DNA of 64,000 bases from Rostratula benghalensis (lineage: Eukaryota > Chordata > Aves > Charadriiformes > Rostratulidae), in NCBI GenBank assembly GCA_013399305.1, contig VXAI01000046.1, positions 5,317,289-5,381,288 of the forward strand. Reading direction: 5' to 3'. Shown here piece by piece: positions 1 through 12,600 of the stretch (within the stretch, counting starts at the first letter, position 1; the number at the start of each line of letters is the position of its first letter). Both the position numbers and the translations under genes were made by a program. The notes under the pieces were generated by a model that was not told the DNA's origin, did not search any database, and saw only the letters and a list, made by a program, of their open reading frames with translations.

Positions 1-3000
1 GACGTTAATCAGATAAATTCCTTTGCAGCAGCACCAACATTTTTTTCTGAAGCACAGTCTCCCCGAAGCTACTAATAATTACTCCAGGCCCAGACATTAA
101 AGCAGCACAAAAAAAAAAAAAAAAGGTTTCTAATTAAAAAATTAATTTTTCTGACAGACCCACTGATGCTGACTTGGCACAGCAGAGCATTCATCAGGAG
201 GGAAAGGAGAAGGGTGGCAATGACCTGCTCACAAATACCTGCTGGGAAAGGGGCTCCCAGGTGGGCTCTTCCCAGTAAATGCCTCTGTGCTGCTGGAGAG
301 GGGGATGTGGAGGTGGGCAAGGGCTGCCCCTGGGAGCAGGACTCCACTGGTGGGACACCCCCAGATCTGGATGAGCCTGAACCCTCCAGCCAGGCTGGAT
401 TTATTATCCCAGGGCTGGGAAGGCAAAGGAGGGGAATGGAGGATGGAAATAAAATGCATTTTCAGTGGGGGAAAAATAATCCAGTATCTCAATGGGCTTG
501 TGATGGGAAAAATGAGAGGAAAAAAGGGAAAAAAAAAAAAAAAAGGTGTAGATTCCCCCCATCTATGCTTTCTGTCCCCAGACTCAGAGATGCAGCCCAC
601 GGCAGCTGCCCCAGCAACATTGCTCAGCACTATGGTAATAGTGCCCAGTGCTAAAAAACCCACTACAACGCTCTGGCAAACTCCGTGGCAGCTCCTGGGG
701 TTACAGCCCCGACTTTTCCTCCCCCCCTGACTGACCATAGCATCGGCTTGAGCTCTCCTTCCCTCTGGCTGCCTCCCATCCGGGGGTCTCAGGCTCGGGT
801 ACCTCGGCAGAACATAATGAATCTCTCCCTGTCCCCTCGCCGGCCCCAGGGTTTGCAGAAGTGTGTAATGAACGTCTCTATCTCACAGGTTCTGGGGGAG
901 TTTTACAACGAGCCTGACGGAGAAACACAGGCCCAGCAGCGAGCCGCTAACGAGAGATGCTTTGACTGCAGGAGGATGAAAGGCAGGAGGGATCCAGGCG
1001 GTGCGATGCTTTGGTGGTGGGGGCTGAATTAATTGGATATGGGAAAATGCCTAAATACGTACGTTGAAAGGGGGGAGAGGGGGGGAGAAACAGCAAGGGT
1101 CTCGTGTAGGAAAAGCCAAACCGATGGGCTTAGATGAAGAGGCTGAAAGCTGATTTCTCTGCTGGCACAGGGCACAGTGGAAGGGAAGCAAAGGTAAAAA
1201 AAAAAAAAAATACAAAACAAAACCAATACCTCTAACCTGCTGGAAACACCCCACACACCTTTCTGAAGCCATCAGGGCAGAGGAGGGATACTTGCCTGCA
1301 GTGATGAGCCTGGGTTCAGGCAGGATGCTCCTTCCCAAGAATTCAGCGAAGTCAAGCGAGGAGATCTGGGGAATACAAAATGTTGAATGAACCTGAGTTG
1401 CTTAATCCAGAGAAGTGATGATCAAGGGCAAAAATGAGCCTGCACCTACAGAAGAAGACCCTCTCCTCTGCCTCCAGTGTGGGGAGGAGAGAAAGGGTTG
1501 GGTTAGGTGTTAGGAAACCCCTTTCCAGCAGTGCTGGTGGGGACATCTAGGCATCCCAGGTCCCATCTGAGTCTGAGCTGGTTGCCCAAGGATAGGTAGA
1601 TTTTAATGCAGTTACAACTGGACACCCAGTTCCCAGGGTGGGTGGATTACTGGTACATTTTGGATATAATTATGCTGGGATATCTGTCTGCTGCTCCCCA
1701 AAGCGTCACACACCCAAACACAGCACCTTGACCTCTACCAGAGCAGGGATGGGAGCGGCGAGGAAGAATATTATTTGGTTTTCCATGGGCTCATCAAACT
1801 GGTGAGCAAACAACCTGCAGAGCTATTACCCTCCCCGTCCAGCCATCTGAGATGAACAGTGATTTGTCTCGGGTGCTTCCCTGACTGAGCATCCCCTGCA
1901 CAGGCTGAGAGGATGCTGGGTTCAGGAGGAAAGGGAGCAAGGTCTGGGAGGTGGGAAACAACCATGGAGCTTTGGGAACCACGATTCATTGCCTTTCCCC
2001 TTTCTTTGAGGTTAATTCAGCAGTTAGAGCTCTTTTGGAGACCTTGGACCCATTGCTTCCTTCCCATACCTGACCTCTGCTTTATTTTGGTGCATTTTCC
2101 TCCTTTAAAAATGGGAAAAGCAAAACACCTGTGGGGCTTTGGGAACCACGATTCATTGCCTTTCCCCTTTCTTTGAGGTTAATTCAGCAGTTAGAGCTCT
2201 TTTGGAGACCTTTGACCCGTCGCTTCCTTCCCATACCTCACTTCTGCTTTATTTTGGTGCATTTTCCATCTTTAAAAATGGGAAAAAGAAAAAAGGAAAA
2301 AATAATAATTAAAAAAAAACCCCAAACCAAAATAACTCAACCCACCTCAACCCTTCAGTCTTTTCTGTGACAAGAGGAGAGTGTTTCCCTTCATCTGAGA
2401 AAGTCTTCGAAAAATCAATATATAATCTACCTGTAATAACCTCACACTTAGGGAAATTATTTCAAATCGCGTCTGTTTGGGGAGAGGGTAATTTAGACCG
2501 GCTTCCCCCGGGGATTGCTCTTCCCGTCAGCACATGGCTCAGCCCCCTGAGCCGTGGGTTGACGGAGCAGAGCAGCCTCCTTCACCCCAGGAGGGGCTCC
2601 CCAAATTCACCCGGGTCTCCCGCTGGGCTCCCGTGGTCGGTTGAAACCCCCCCCCCAACGCCCGTCCCGCTCCACTCCAAAAACCCCAATTTGTGTTCAA
2701 GAGCCGTTCGCCTGCGGGGCTGGAAAAGAAATTCTCCCCTGCAGAATAAACGGGGAGAAAAATGGTGCTTTTTTGGTAACAATCAGAAGCCAGCCTCGGC
2801 ACCCGTCTGAAACACAGCATTAAGCAGCTCTGCGGGCACCAGAAGTGGGTACCAATTAGAAAAATAAAAAAGAGAAAGCCCGCTTGAGATGCCTTAAGCC
2901 CATAAGGGACAGTGCCTGGATGTTTTTCTCCCTCTCACAGCACTTAAGCCCCTCTCCCACTCCTCTTGAGCATCTTTAAGCTTTTCTTCAGCATTCACCA

Positions 3001-3503
3001 AAGACAGAGGCTCATGTAACCATAAATCCAAGCCAGATGGGATCCTCCTGCTTTTTCCCACTTCCCTGGGCAGAAGGGGCAGTGGGTTTCCAAGCACATG
3101 GAGGAGCCCAGCAAGAGCTGGGCACTTGGTACAAGTCCAGCCTCTGTTTTTAACGACTGCCAGCATCACTGACAGCTCCTTTTGGCAAATCAAGGGTATT
3201 CCTCAGAGCAGAGGACCTTCCAGTAACACACCACATCAGGCAAGCCTTTTGGAAAAGGCAGCCGAGCATCATTAGCGTGTTTTGGGGACAAGAGAGGGGC
3301 TTTGATGGTATTTATGCCTGCCTGGGGCTCAGCCTACATCCCTGGCTCCTCTCGGGGAGACCCAGCACACCCCAGGCCTGCAGCGAACACTTTCCACTTG
3401 GTCATCTTTGAAAGGGGCTGAAAAGAAGTGCCAGCAGTAAAAGAGTGTGAGTTTTATACACTATGCTGGGGAAACTGGGGATGTACAGGTAAAACTGAGA
3501 TAC
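1..3503. other. Intergenic sequence, no gene seen
   Basis: Mixed AT-rich and GC-rich unique sequence with A or T runs (about 109-124, 531-544, 1197-1210). The only structure is the 167-bp tandem duplication listed separately. Short open frames on both strands show no recognisable domain. Confidence 0.6.
1969..2290. repeat. 167-bp tandem duplication, two copies
   Basis: The block starting CTTTGGGAACCACGATTC at 1970 recurs at 2137, and TTTAAAAATGGGAAAA near 2105 recurs near 2272. Both pairs give the same 167-base spacing. The copies differ at only about seven or eight positions over 150 bases, so the duplication is fairly recent. It does not resemble a transposon I know. Confidence 0.9.
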
Positions 3504-3630
3504 ATAAACCATAGGATGGTTCAGGTTGGAAGGGATTAAAGATTGTCTAGTTCCAACCTTCCTGCCCTGGGCAGGGACACCTCCAGCTAGACCAAGGTTG
3601 CTCAAAGCCCTGTCCACCCTTGCTTTGAGC
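3504..3630 (-). mobile_element. CR1 LINE 3'-end fragment
   Basis: Reads AACCATAGGATGGTTCAGGTTGGAAGGG and continues with a CCTGCCCTGGGCAGGGACACCTCC stretch. This is the reverse complement of the 3' end of avian CR1 elements. About 127 bases, heavily 5'-truncated, with no coding capacity. Confidence 0.8.
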
Positions 3631-6600
3631 TAAATCCCCTGAGCTAAAGCCTTCCCAAAGGTGAAATTAAAAAAAAAAAAAACACGTGAAATGAGCCAGC
3701 TCTAACCTCTGCCCTACCCTGGGGTCTCCTCCCCAAGCGCAGATTTCCCCTGTTTACAACTAAATATCTTCCCTTCAAAAAGGTATGCTCATTAACGTGG
3801 CACAGCTGCCCCCAAGGAACCTGGCAGGGAAAGGGCTGCCTGGCCCTGGCCACCGAGGTGCTGACACCCCCAAGGTGCACGTGGCATCCCATGTTCAACA
3901 CAGTCCAAATTTTGCTGATGCTGCAGTTCCTTAGCCTTTTTTTCAGCGTTCACAGTAAAACAAGATTATCCATTTTCTCTGGCAATCGCCTGCTCCTTGG
4001 CAGATGGGACTTTTCAAGGCACTTCAGCTACGGTGACACAATGAGGGACTCGTTAAGGCAGCATCACGGGAGGGTAATGAGAGGCTGGGGATGGCCCCTG
4101 CTGACCTGGGCAGGGTTCAGGCATCAGCAGCAACGCCAGCACCACCCCATCAGTTTGTGCTACTTAGCCCTCTGCTGAGTGCCAAGCAGAAAGAGAAAAA
4201 AACCCCAAATCCTGGGATACAGGCTTGGCTCTGGCTCTCACTCACTTCACAGCTACCCGTGCCGCTCCTGGCTCCAGCCCCGGACGGTTTCCAGGCCTCC
4301 ATCACTTCTTAACACATTTTATTTTATTATTTTATTTTTCTCTGGACTCTTGTGAAATTAAATGCCGCTGAATTTACTTTGCAGAAAACTCTGCATCCTG
4401 CTGGTGCTTTTCTGCCAGCTGTGACCTCATCCCCCAGCAACTGGATTTGGGAGCAAATTAATAGGTCCAGTCCATTAATTAATTGCAACTGACTCGCTGG
4501 GTGAACCGGACCCACATCTCTCCTTCACGATCTGCCCAGGAACCGCTCCAGATCCCTGCTTGGAGAGCACTTACAATCTTTTTCACATCAGCAAAGTGGT
4601 TTGGACGAGCGCTTCCCAGTGTGTAGGCTATTAGTGGACCTTGAATTATCCCCTACTCGGCTCCTGGACCCCAACCCCAAAATAAAGAGGGGGGAGGGGG
4701 ACACACACGCCATTAAAAGCAGCAGTTCACAGAGCAGCACCTCCGGGCATCAAAGCTTCTGTAGTCAAGGTAATGCTGAGCATCACAGAGGCACATTTAG
4801 AGATAGGAACCAGCCGAAAGCAAACGCTCCAGCAAAATCTCTAAACATTGCATATATATTTTCAGTTTATTCGCTGGGCCTGCCTCCCCTCCGAATCTTA
4901 TTTGCTGGTGTGGTGTGTGTCGTGCTTGGCTTTTTCTTTTTCCTTTCCTCCCCCCCCGCCCCGATTCTCCCCGGGAGAACTTAATAAATCTTTGAAATCA
5001 TCAAAAAGAAATGCAGCTTCAACACTTGGAGAGCGCGGTTAAGTTACTTCCCGGCAACATAAACTAAGGCTGTAAAGTCAAACATTTCCATGCTGTAATG
5101 CCAGATGAAAACAAGGAGGTTGGGAGGAGAGGGAGTGGGAAGGGTCCCGCTTTGGTTCTCCCATCGCCAGGGGGCTAGAAAAGGCTAGAAAAGCCTAGAA
5201 AGCCTGCGTCTGGCTGATGGTGCTGCAATTTCAGGTCTTCTCATTCAGGTGGTTGTCTCTGCCTGACCCCGCTCCCAGGTGGATGCTGGCTCGACGAAGT
5301 GCACCTCCACCGAGGGGCACGGCCACCAGTGGCTTCCATAAGGGACCAGTGGAAAGAGACTGAACCCCCCAGGGGCTGCCCCCCTCCCTCTCCTCCCTCT
5401 TTTTGTCTTTGAATAACGTTTAACAAGCGTTTGGAAGATGGGCACTGCGGCCCAAGCAAACCAAACCCCCTCTGGCTGTCCCCTAAGGGAGGAGGCTGGT
5501 GGCACTCACCCGCTACAGGACCAGGGGATGGATGCAGGCAGGACCAGGGATGCAGGCAAGCAGGATTACCATGGCAACGCAGCAAAAAAGCAGCGTGGCA
5601 GCAGCCCCCAAGAGGTGAAATGGGTCAGGAGAAACTTTGCTGCCAGGGAAGGCACAGGGACACAGGTCCTCCAGCAACAGGGAGGTATCAGGGCTCCCAC
5701 AAACCCCCCTCCACCCTGGAAGCCAGGGGTGAGGTGGGGACCCTGCAGCCAGGTCCTTGTGGTGGGGTCCTTCATCCTTCCCCGGTGCTGGGGAGCTGTG
5801 GGTAATTGCCTTGCAGATTGCCAAGGCTGTGCCTTGCCCTTGATTTACTCTCTTAAACCTCCTGCTTTCTAAATCTTGCTTTATTAGTATTACCACACAG
5901 CAGAGCACAATTAGCAGTATATTAGCAATAAAAAAAAAAAAAAAAAAAAAAAGCAACCAGAGCCAAAAATACCACCGGTTATTGTTTTAAATCCTGCATC
6001 TGCCGGATGGTTGCAGACACATGCTCCCCCCAGCCCCAGCTGTGGTGCCACCCCGACCCCATGGGCAAGGGGGACCCCCAGCACCCTGCTGCCCCATAGC
6101 ACCAGGGCAGCAGCTAATTCCCCCACCTCAAGAGCTTTTACTCGGTGCTGCAGCAGGGCCGATGCTAATCCTGGCCACGTTTAACCATTTATATTGATTA
6201 CCCTGTCAGCTCATTTGAATAATTAAAACCAGATGGAGCCCTTTTATGTGTTTAAGGGAACAACACCAGGAGCATCCCTGGAGCTGTGCATTTTTGGTGG
6301 AGGGAGCTGAGGGGCGTAGGGGAGGCCAGGCAGCTTTTGCTGTCAAATCGTTCTTTTGGTGACATTTGCCACCCTGTGTGGAACCTCCCATGTCCCCACT
6401 GCCACCTCTGGAGACAGGGTGGTGGCATCAGCTCAGTTCCCACCCCAGAGCCCATTGGAGGCAACCAACAGCATCCCTGCTCTTATTTATACAGAAATAA
6501 TTGCTGTTGTACACTGATGCCGTGCCTTATACAAACAGCATTAAAAACGCCAGCCAGCCACAAACCTGACAAACAGCAGCAAATACATTAATCCAGTGCC

Positions 6601-9600
6601 AACAGCCAAATATTCCAGTGTCAACCTGTGTGTAAGGATGGGGATTGGGGTGAGGGGGGTGGGTTGTCCCGGCATCCAGCCCTCCCTTGGCATCGTGACC
6701 TCCTCAACCCTCCCTAACCCCCCCTCCTTCAGCTCCTGCTCCAAAACCTCACCCATTTTCAAGCCCTGGAGAGAAGCTCTCGCATCAGCTGGGTGTCTGC
6801 CAGGGACCTGTGGCTTCTTCAAACGGATGGGCGACACCAGCTCAGATCTGGTTACTTGTTATTCCACCGTCTTTTCAAAGCCAGTAAAATATTCCTGGCA
6901 TGGCGCTGGTTATGCACTCCTGCCATCGAGCAGGGATGAGTTATCTCCACAGAAAGAAGCATAGATTAATATGTCAAATGAAAATGAACTATTGGCAGAA
7001 TAAGATGAAAACGCGATGGCCAGCGATAGGGAGAAAAGGAGAAGAAAAAAGAAAATGAAGCTTCTCGGGAGGACAGGAACATTAAAAATTGAGTAATTGG
7101 TCAGCGCCGGTGAAGTTGGATGGAGTTTGAAGACACTGTGCGAGGCAAGGACCTGCCTTGCACATCTTCTCCTGCCCAGGGATGGGGTGGGGGAGGACCA
7201 CGCTGGGAACCTCATCTTGACAAGGGGACAGCTACCCTGGGTCAGGGCAGGGGGACATCCCACATCAGCCCTGACCACCACATTGGACTTTGCCGTGTTG
7301 GTTATTGTGCTGTGTGATCCAGCTCTCCACCAAGCCTTGGGTGCTTGGCAGGCTGGGGAGGGAACAGGAGAGGGACGGGGACGTGGGTGCAGTCCTGCTC
7401 CTGGAATGGGGACATTTTCATTCAGGGGACACTAAGCCACCTTCACCTACCACATCACAATGTAGCTCCCATCTGCTGGCACGGGAATGCAGGTCTCGGG
7501 GGAGACATCGCCACTCCCAGCACCACATCCTTGGCTGCCTGAGCCCAGCCCATCTACCAGATGGGACTCCATCTCCATCTCCATCTGAGCAGGGATGATA
7601 GGCAGGGCTTCGTGGGAGGGGCTCTGGGGAGGGCTCTGGCTTCTGCCGTGTTCCTGAAATGGAGCTCCAGGAGCCAGGAGCTGCACCACAGCTCCTCCAG
7701 AAACGTCAGCTTTCAGAGGTCCCCAAGCCCAGCACGTCTGTAGCAGGTCAGAAGCTGGTGGCAACCTGAGCTGCTGGGAGCAGCTCTCCCCTTGCAGCAC
7801 GCCACCGGTCTCACCCATAACTCCCATTCTGCTCAAAATCCCACTCCAGGGTGCTTTGAACCTTCTGGACCAGCTGCAGAAGATGCCTGCAGCAGGACAC
7901 TCCAGCAGGTCTCCATCCCACCAGCAAGACCCATGGTGTCCCCTCCTGCCTTCCTCCAGCACCATCGCTGCCCTGCTCCATACTCTTTGCCTCCAATCTG
8001 CCCCTCACCGCGGCATCCGGCCCTGCTTTTCTTTCCCAGCTCCCAGAGATAAACACCACCAGTGGAGCTCAAAAAAAAAAAAAAAAAAAATGTTTTTCCA
8101 AGCAGAAACGGGTGTGCTCCAGCAGTGCCTCACAGAAACCTCACAATTCACAGGTGTTTATTGTCCGGGACGAGCAGTCGAGCCTGGTTTGTTTTACTTA
8201 GTACCTGGAAATAGATATTTCCCAGTGTTTTGACGCGTTTAGGTGCCTGGATTTTGATGGATCGTGCCCACGAGCAGCAGGCTGGCGGGTTTCTCTTTCC
8301 TCTCCTCCCAGCAGACTCCCACGCTTCAGCACGAGCCCCAGCCCTGCTCGGCGTCACGGGGAGGTGGCCGTGGAGCCCCGAGCCCAGGCAGGGGGGCTGC
8401 AGCCTCCCCTCCCGCTCCTCGGAGGAGAAAAGAGGCCAAAAAGGATCCCTCTCCCTGCCTGCCTCTTGCTGCCTCTGTCAGAGATGATAAGAATTAATTA
8501 AATTTCCCTGCCTTTCCTCTGCCTTTGTAAGTGCCCGGGGGATTTATCAGCTGCCTCCACCACGGGGTCTATCTGATTTAAGGAAGGGAGGGGTGTGGGG
8601 GGGATACCTATATACTCCGTTACATGTGTCTTAATATTGCAGACAGGATATCACCCCTGAGCGCCAAACAAATTGGGATGGGAGCTCGTGGGCAAGGCTG
8701 GGAGGGGAAGGGGAGCAGCCTGGCAAATGGCACTAACAAAAGTCCCTTTGCTGGGACCGGACCCAGCATCCTTTCCCTGCCCCCCTCCCCAGCACCATTG
8801 CAAGGGCAGATGCCACCAGTGTCCCCAGGGCAGGACCCCAAAGGTGTACAGGATCCATGCTTCAGCAGATATCAGGGGTGGGACTGCCCCATCCCTTAGT
8901 TCTGGCCAAGATTTAAGGCCGTTTGCAGCGTTGCTGCTTTATTCCCCAGTGCCCAGGGCACCACAGCATCCCCCCCAAGGCAGTGCTAGAGAAGGATGCC
9001 ATGGGGGGGTCCCTCCCACCCTGCAAATCACCCCATCTCTGCTGGGCTAATAGCCAGGCAGGAGATGATGCAGAGGTATAAGGGATGGCTCCCTCCAAAA
9101 ATCAAGTCCCACTCCATCCCCACGCAAAGAGCTTTTACCCTCGGAGATCCAATGCCCCAGCAAGTGGCGTCCTCCCACCCATTGCAGGCCACCCTGTGCC
9201 TTCTGCCCCGTCCTTGCCCCCTGGGGGGTGTCAGGGCTGTAAAAGCCTTTGGTGGAGGGGCTTGCCATGAATCACACTGAATTTAGAGCCAAGCTGCGGG
9301 GAAGGGAATTATATAACTCTCAGGAGACAGGCTGGCGGCGAGTGAACATCCATCATGCACAAATTCTGGATTATTTACCAGGGCTGGATCTCGCCAAGAG
9401 AAACACCCCCTGTACCGGACAGTCTGCAAATGGATTCAGCCGTGGGGACCTATTCAGCAAATGAAAAGTCTCTGTCTCGCTTGTCAGAGCAAACTAGGGG
9501 TGTTGATGTCCCTTCCCCAGGTCCCTCAGCCCACGGGATGAGCCCAGCACCCAGCACAGGGTGAGGTCTCAGCTCTTGTCCCCCTCCATCGTACAGCCCG

Positions 9601-12600
9601 GTTCCTGGAGGTGGAGGAGTCTGGCAGCCGTGCCAACCAGCTCTTTTATGAGCAGCACTTAATTATCCTCCCTTTTAAAACGTTTCACATCATAAACCTG
9701 GGATGGAGTGGAGGAAGGTGATTATTCTGCTGCTTGCTGTCCCTTGCTGGGGGCCAGTGGCCCGTTTAGGGAGGTCTGCTCAAAACCAGGACCCAGCCTC
9801 TCTGACTCTGGCAGGCTCTTATCCCCTCCCCAAGGCAAGATCCCACCTTCACCAGCACAAACGCCAAGCCCTGGGCAAGCAGCAGCCTTCCTCCCCCTCC
9901 ACCAGGAGGAAGAGGAAGGGCAGAGCTCATTTACACAGCGGGAGGCAGAGCGACACATCCCCACTTGGCACTGAATTAAGACCCGCACGGGAAGATTGAG
10001 GGAGGTGAGACACAGAACCTCAGACGTGCATCACGGCCATCAAGAGCCCCCATCAAATCACTGTCCCCTCAGCGTTGACAGCCTTAAATCAAGGCAACTG
10101 AAGGGGCAGGAGATGCTCTCCGAAGCTCAGCCCAGGTGGCCACAGGGCTCCCTGTGATATACGAGAGCAATCTTCCCTAGACACCAGGCTGTATTTTGCT
10201 CTTCCAATGGCCATACCTGGCCATTGGATCCCACCCTTCAGGAGCACCATTTCTCTGCCTGGCTCCTAACAGCAGCTTTAGGAGTGGAGTAAGATGCTCC
10301 TGCATGATGGACCAAGACCTAAATGAAACCTTAGATGCATAAATAAACCCCTAATTGTGCCATGCTACACTCCTTAGATGTAGGCACACGCAGAAGTGTT
10401 TCATCACCTAGGGAGGGATTGAAGCTTTAAAACAAAGGCAAGATGTGCAAATCCTGCATTTTAGATTTTTCCAGAATTTGGCGAGTATGATGGCCTGTGG
10501 CTTGTCCTTGCATTCGGCAAACACTTGGAGCTCAGGATGTGCCCTGTGAGCTCGCCGTTTCTGACCTGCTTTCCAACAGTCCTCCATCCCACAAAGAGAA
10601 AGGTGGATGGATGTTCAGCCCTGAAACCTTTGTGCCTGCAGGTGTTTATCCATCAGATGCTGCAGTCCTGCTCCCAAAGCGCCTCAAAGAGAGGGAAAAC
10701 GACTCAATCTGTCCCAAACGCTGAGTTTTTAGGAGGGGTTTTGGAACCGTTCCCAACCCAGAGACTTTATATCGGTTCTTTCTGCGCTGCTTTCCTTAAA
10801 TTGGCAGTAAAAATTCAGGGAGACTAAAAGTCTGTGATTTGTACTTTGCACATGGGAAGCGGAACAATCTTTTGTTCATTTACTGTGACAACTGCAGTTC
10901 AGATTTAATTATTTACGATAATGTTCCAAGGCGCATTAGGGAATGTTCTCTTAGTTCGTAAAAAATAACGACGCCTTAGTACTGAGTGGCATCTAGCTAC
11001 GGGCTCTGCTATTGCACCAGCAGAGGCACGTGTGGCTCCAGGAGCAAAGAGGAGGCTTCATCCCTCACCTGGTTGTGGTTTGAACCCATGCTTCCTTCCC
11101 CCAGGAGACGAGCCCCATATGGCCCTTCATCCTGGGATGCGTGTTGATGGCTCACAGGCTCCCTCAACAATTCCCACAGCCCCACCTGAGCATCAGGCCC
11201 ACCGAAAGGGTTGTGTCCCAATGGGATTTTCTTGTCCCTCGGAACAGTAGCTCTGCTGGAGCAATGCTCCCCTGATTCATTCAGAGCCAGGGCCTTTGCT
11301 CAGCAAAACGTGTCCTTCAACACCCCAGTTTTCCCAAAGCCACCAGAAAGTTAGTAGATGTGCTGTGCCGTCATCCAGGAGGGTGAGGAGACCAAGACAG
11401 GGTGCCTGCAGTGCCAGGAAGCACAACCAGGACCAAGGGATGGAGGTCACCAAGGGAGGGGACACAGCAGGATCCCTCCATCAGCATCTCATGCTGCTGC
11501 AGCTTCTGCACCAGCCATCAAAGCTCCAACAGCACTGGTCCCAGCCTGATGCTCCCCTGGCTGGTTAATCCACATGAGCCTCATTTCCTTCCCCTTTCCC
11601 TTACCACCTTACAGATTGCATTTGTCAGCAGTAAAGGGGAGGTGGCACAGGTGGGGCAGGGCAGATAAAATCATTCTTCAGCCTTAATTTTTCTTGGCTG
11701 GTTAAGAAGAACCCTTGGAACTGGAGCAGCAGGACCAGTTGTGGGAGCAGGACCACTGCAAGGGGACTGGCGTGGCTAACTTTCGTCTTGGTACCCACAT
11801 AGCACCCCAGTGTGAACCTCTGTCACCTTAGAGAGGCTTGAGAACGAGAAGTTGTCTCCCACAGGTGTGTTTTTCTTCCCCACTCCTAGGATAGAGCCTG
11901 CAAGCCCCATACCCTCCTGGAGCTGCCATCCACCACTTGCTGCCCGGCCCCAACACACTTCGTATTTCGCTCCTTGGCTGTTTGCCCTCACGTAAACACC
12001 CTCTGGCCCACCTCAGCATTTCTTCCAGCAGTCACTGTACCAGCACACACTGACACTTTTTACTGTGTCCTTCTCCATTAGTCACAGGAATTAGGAAAGA
12101 CAGTTGGTATTTCATCATTAAATGCGTCACATCCAATAAATTGATCATTATTCTCTGCTGATTAGCGGCAAGGTTTCCATCAGATTAGAGCAGTTATAGG
12201 TGGTTTTCCCCCCCCCATCTTCAAGGAGTAGCACGGTTTCTCTTAAGATCTGTTATAATCAAAGGATTAGAGCTCTGGAAATGTCCTTTGCATACATGGG
12301 AAGGTTTTGTGGTTTGGGTTGGGGTTTTTTTCCTGCTCTCCTAACTCTCACAAAGAGCCTGCTTTGAAACCCTGGCTCCCAGCTCCACGGTACTGCCTGT
12401 ACCTGACCTGGTTTTAATTTTAGTCTTGCCTGAATCTGCCACCAGCTCATTTAGTTGTAGCATTGAAAGCTCTCTATACAGTCAGCCACAGGGTCAGCTC
12501 ACAGATTTTTATTACAATCACCGAACCCAGCCGTATTCTGTGGCTCTGACCCAACTCCTGGCTGCCAGACACCTTCCCCTTTCGGGGCTGTGGACCCCCA

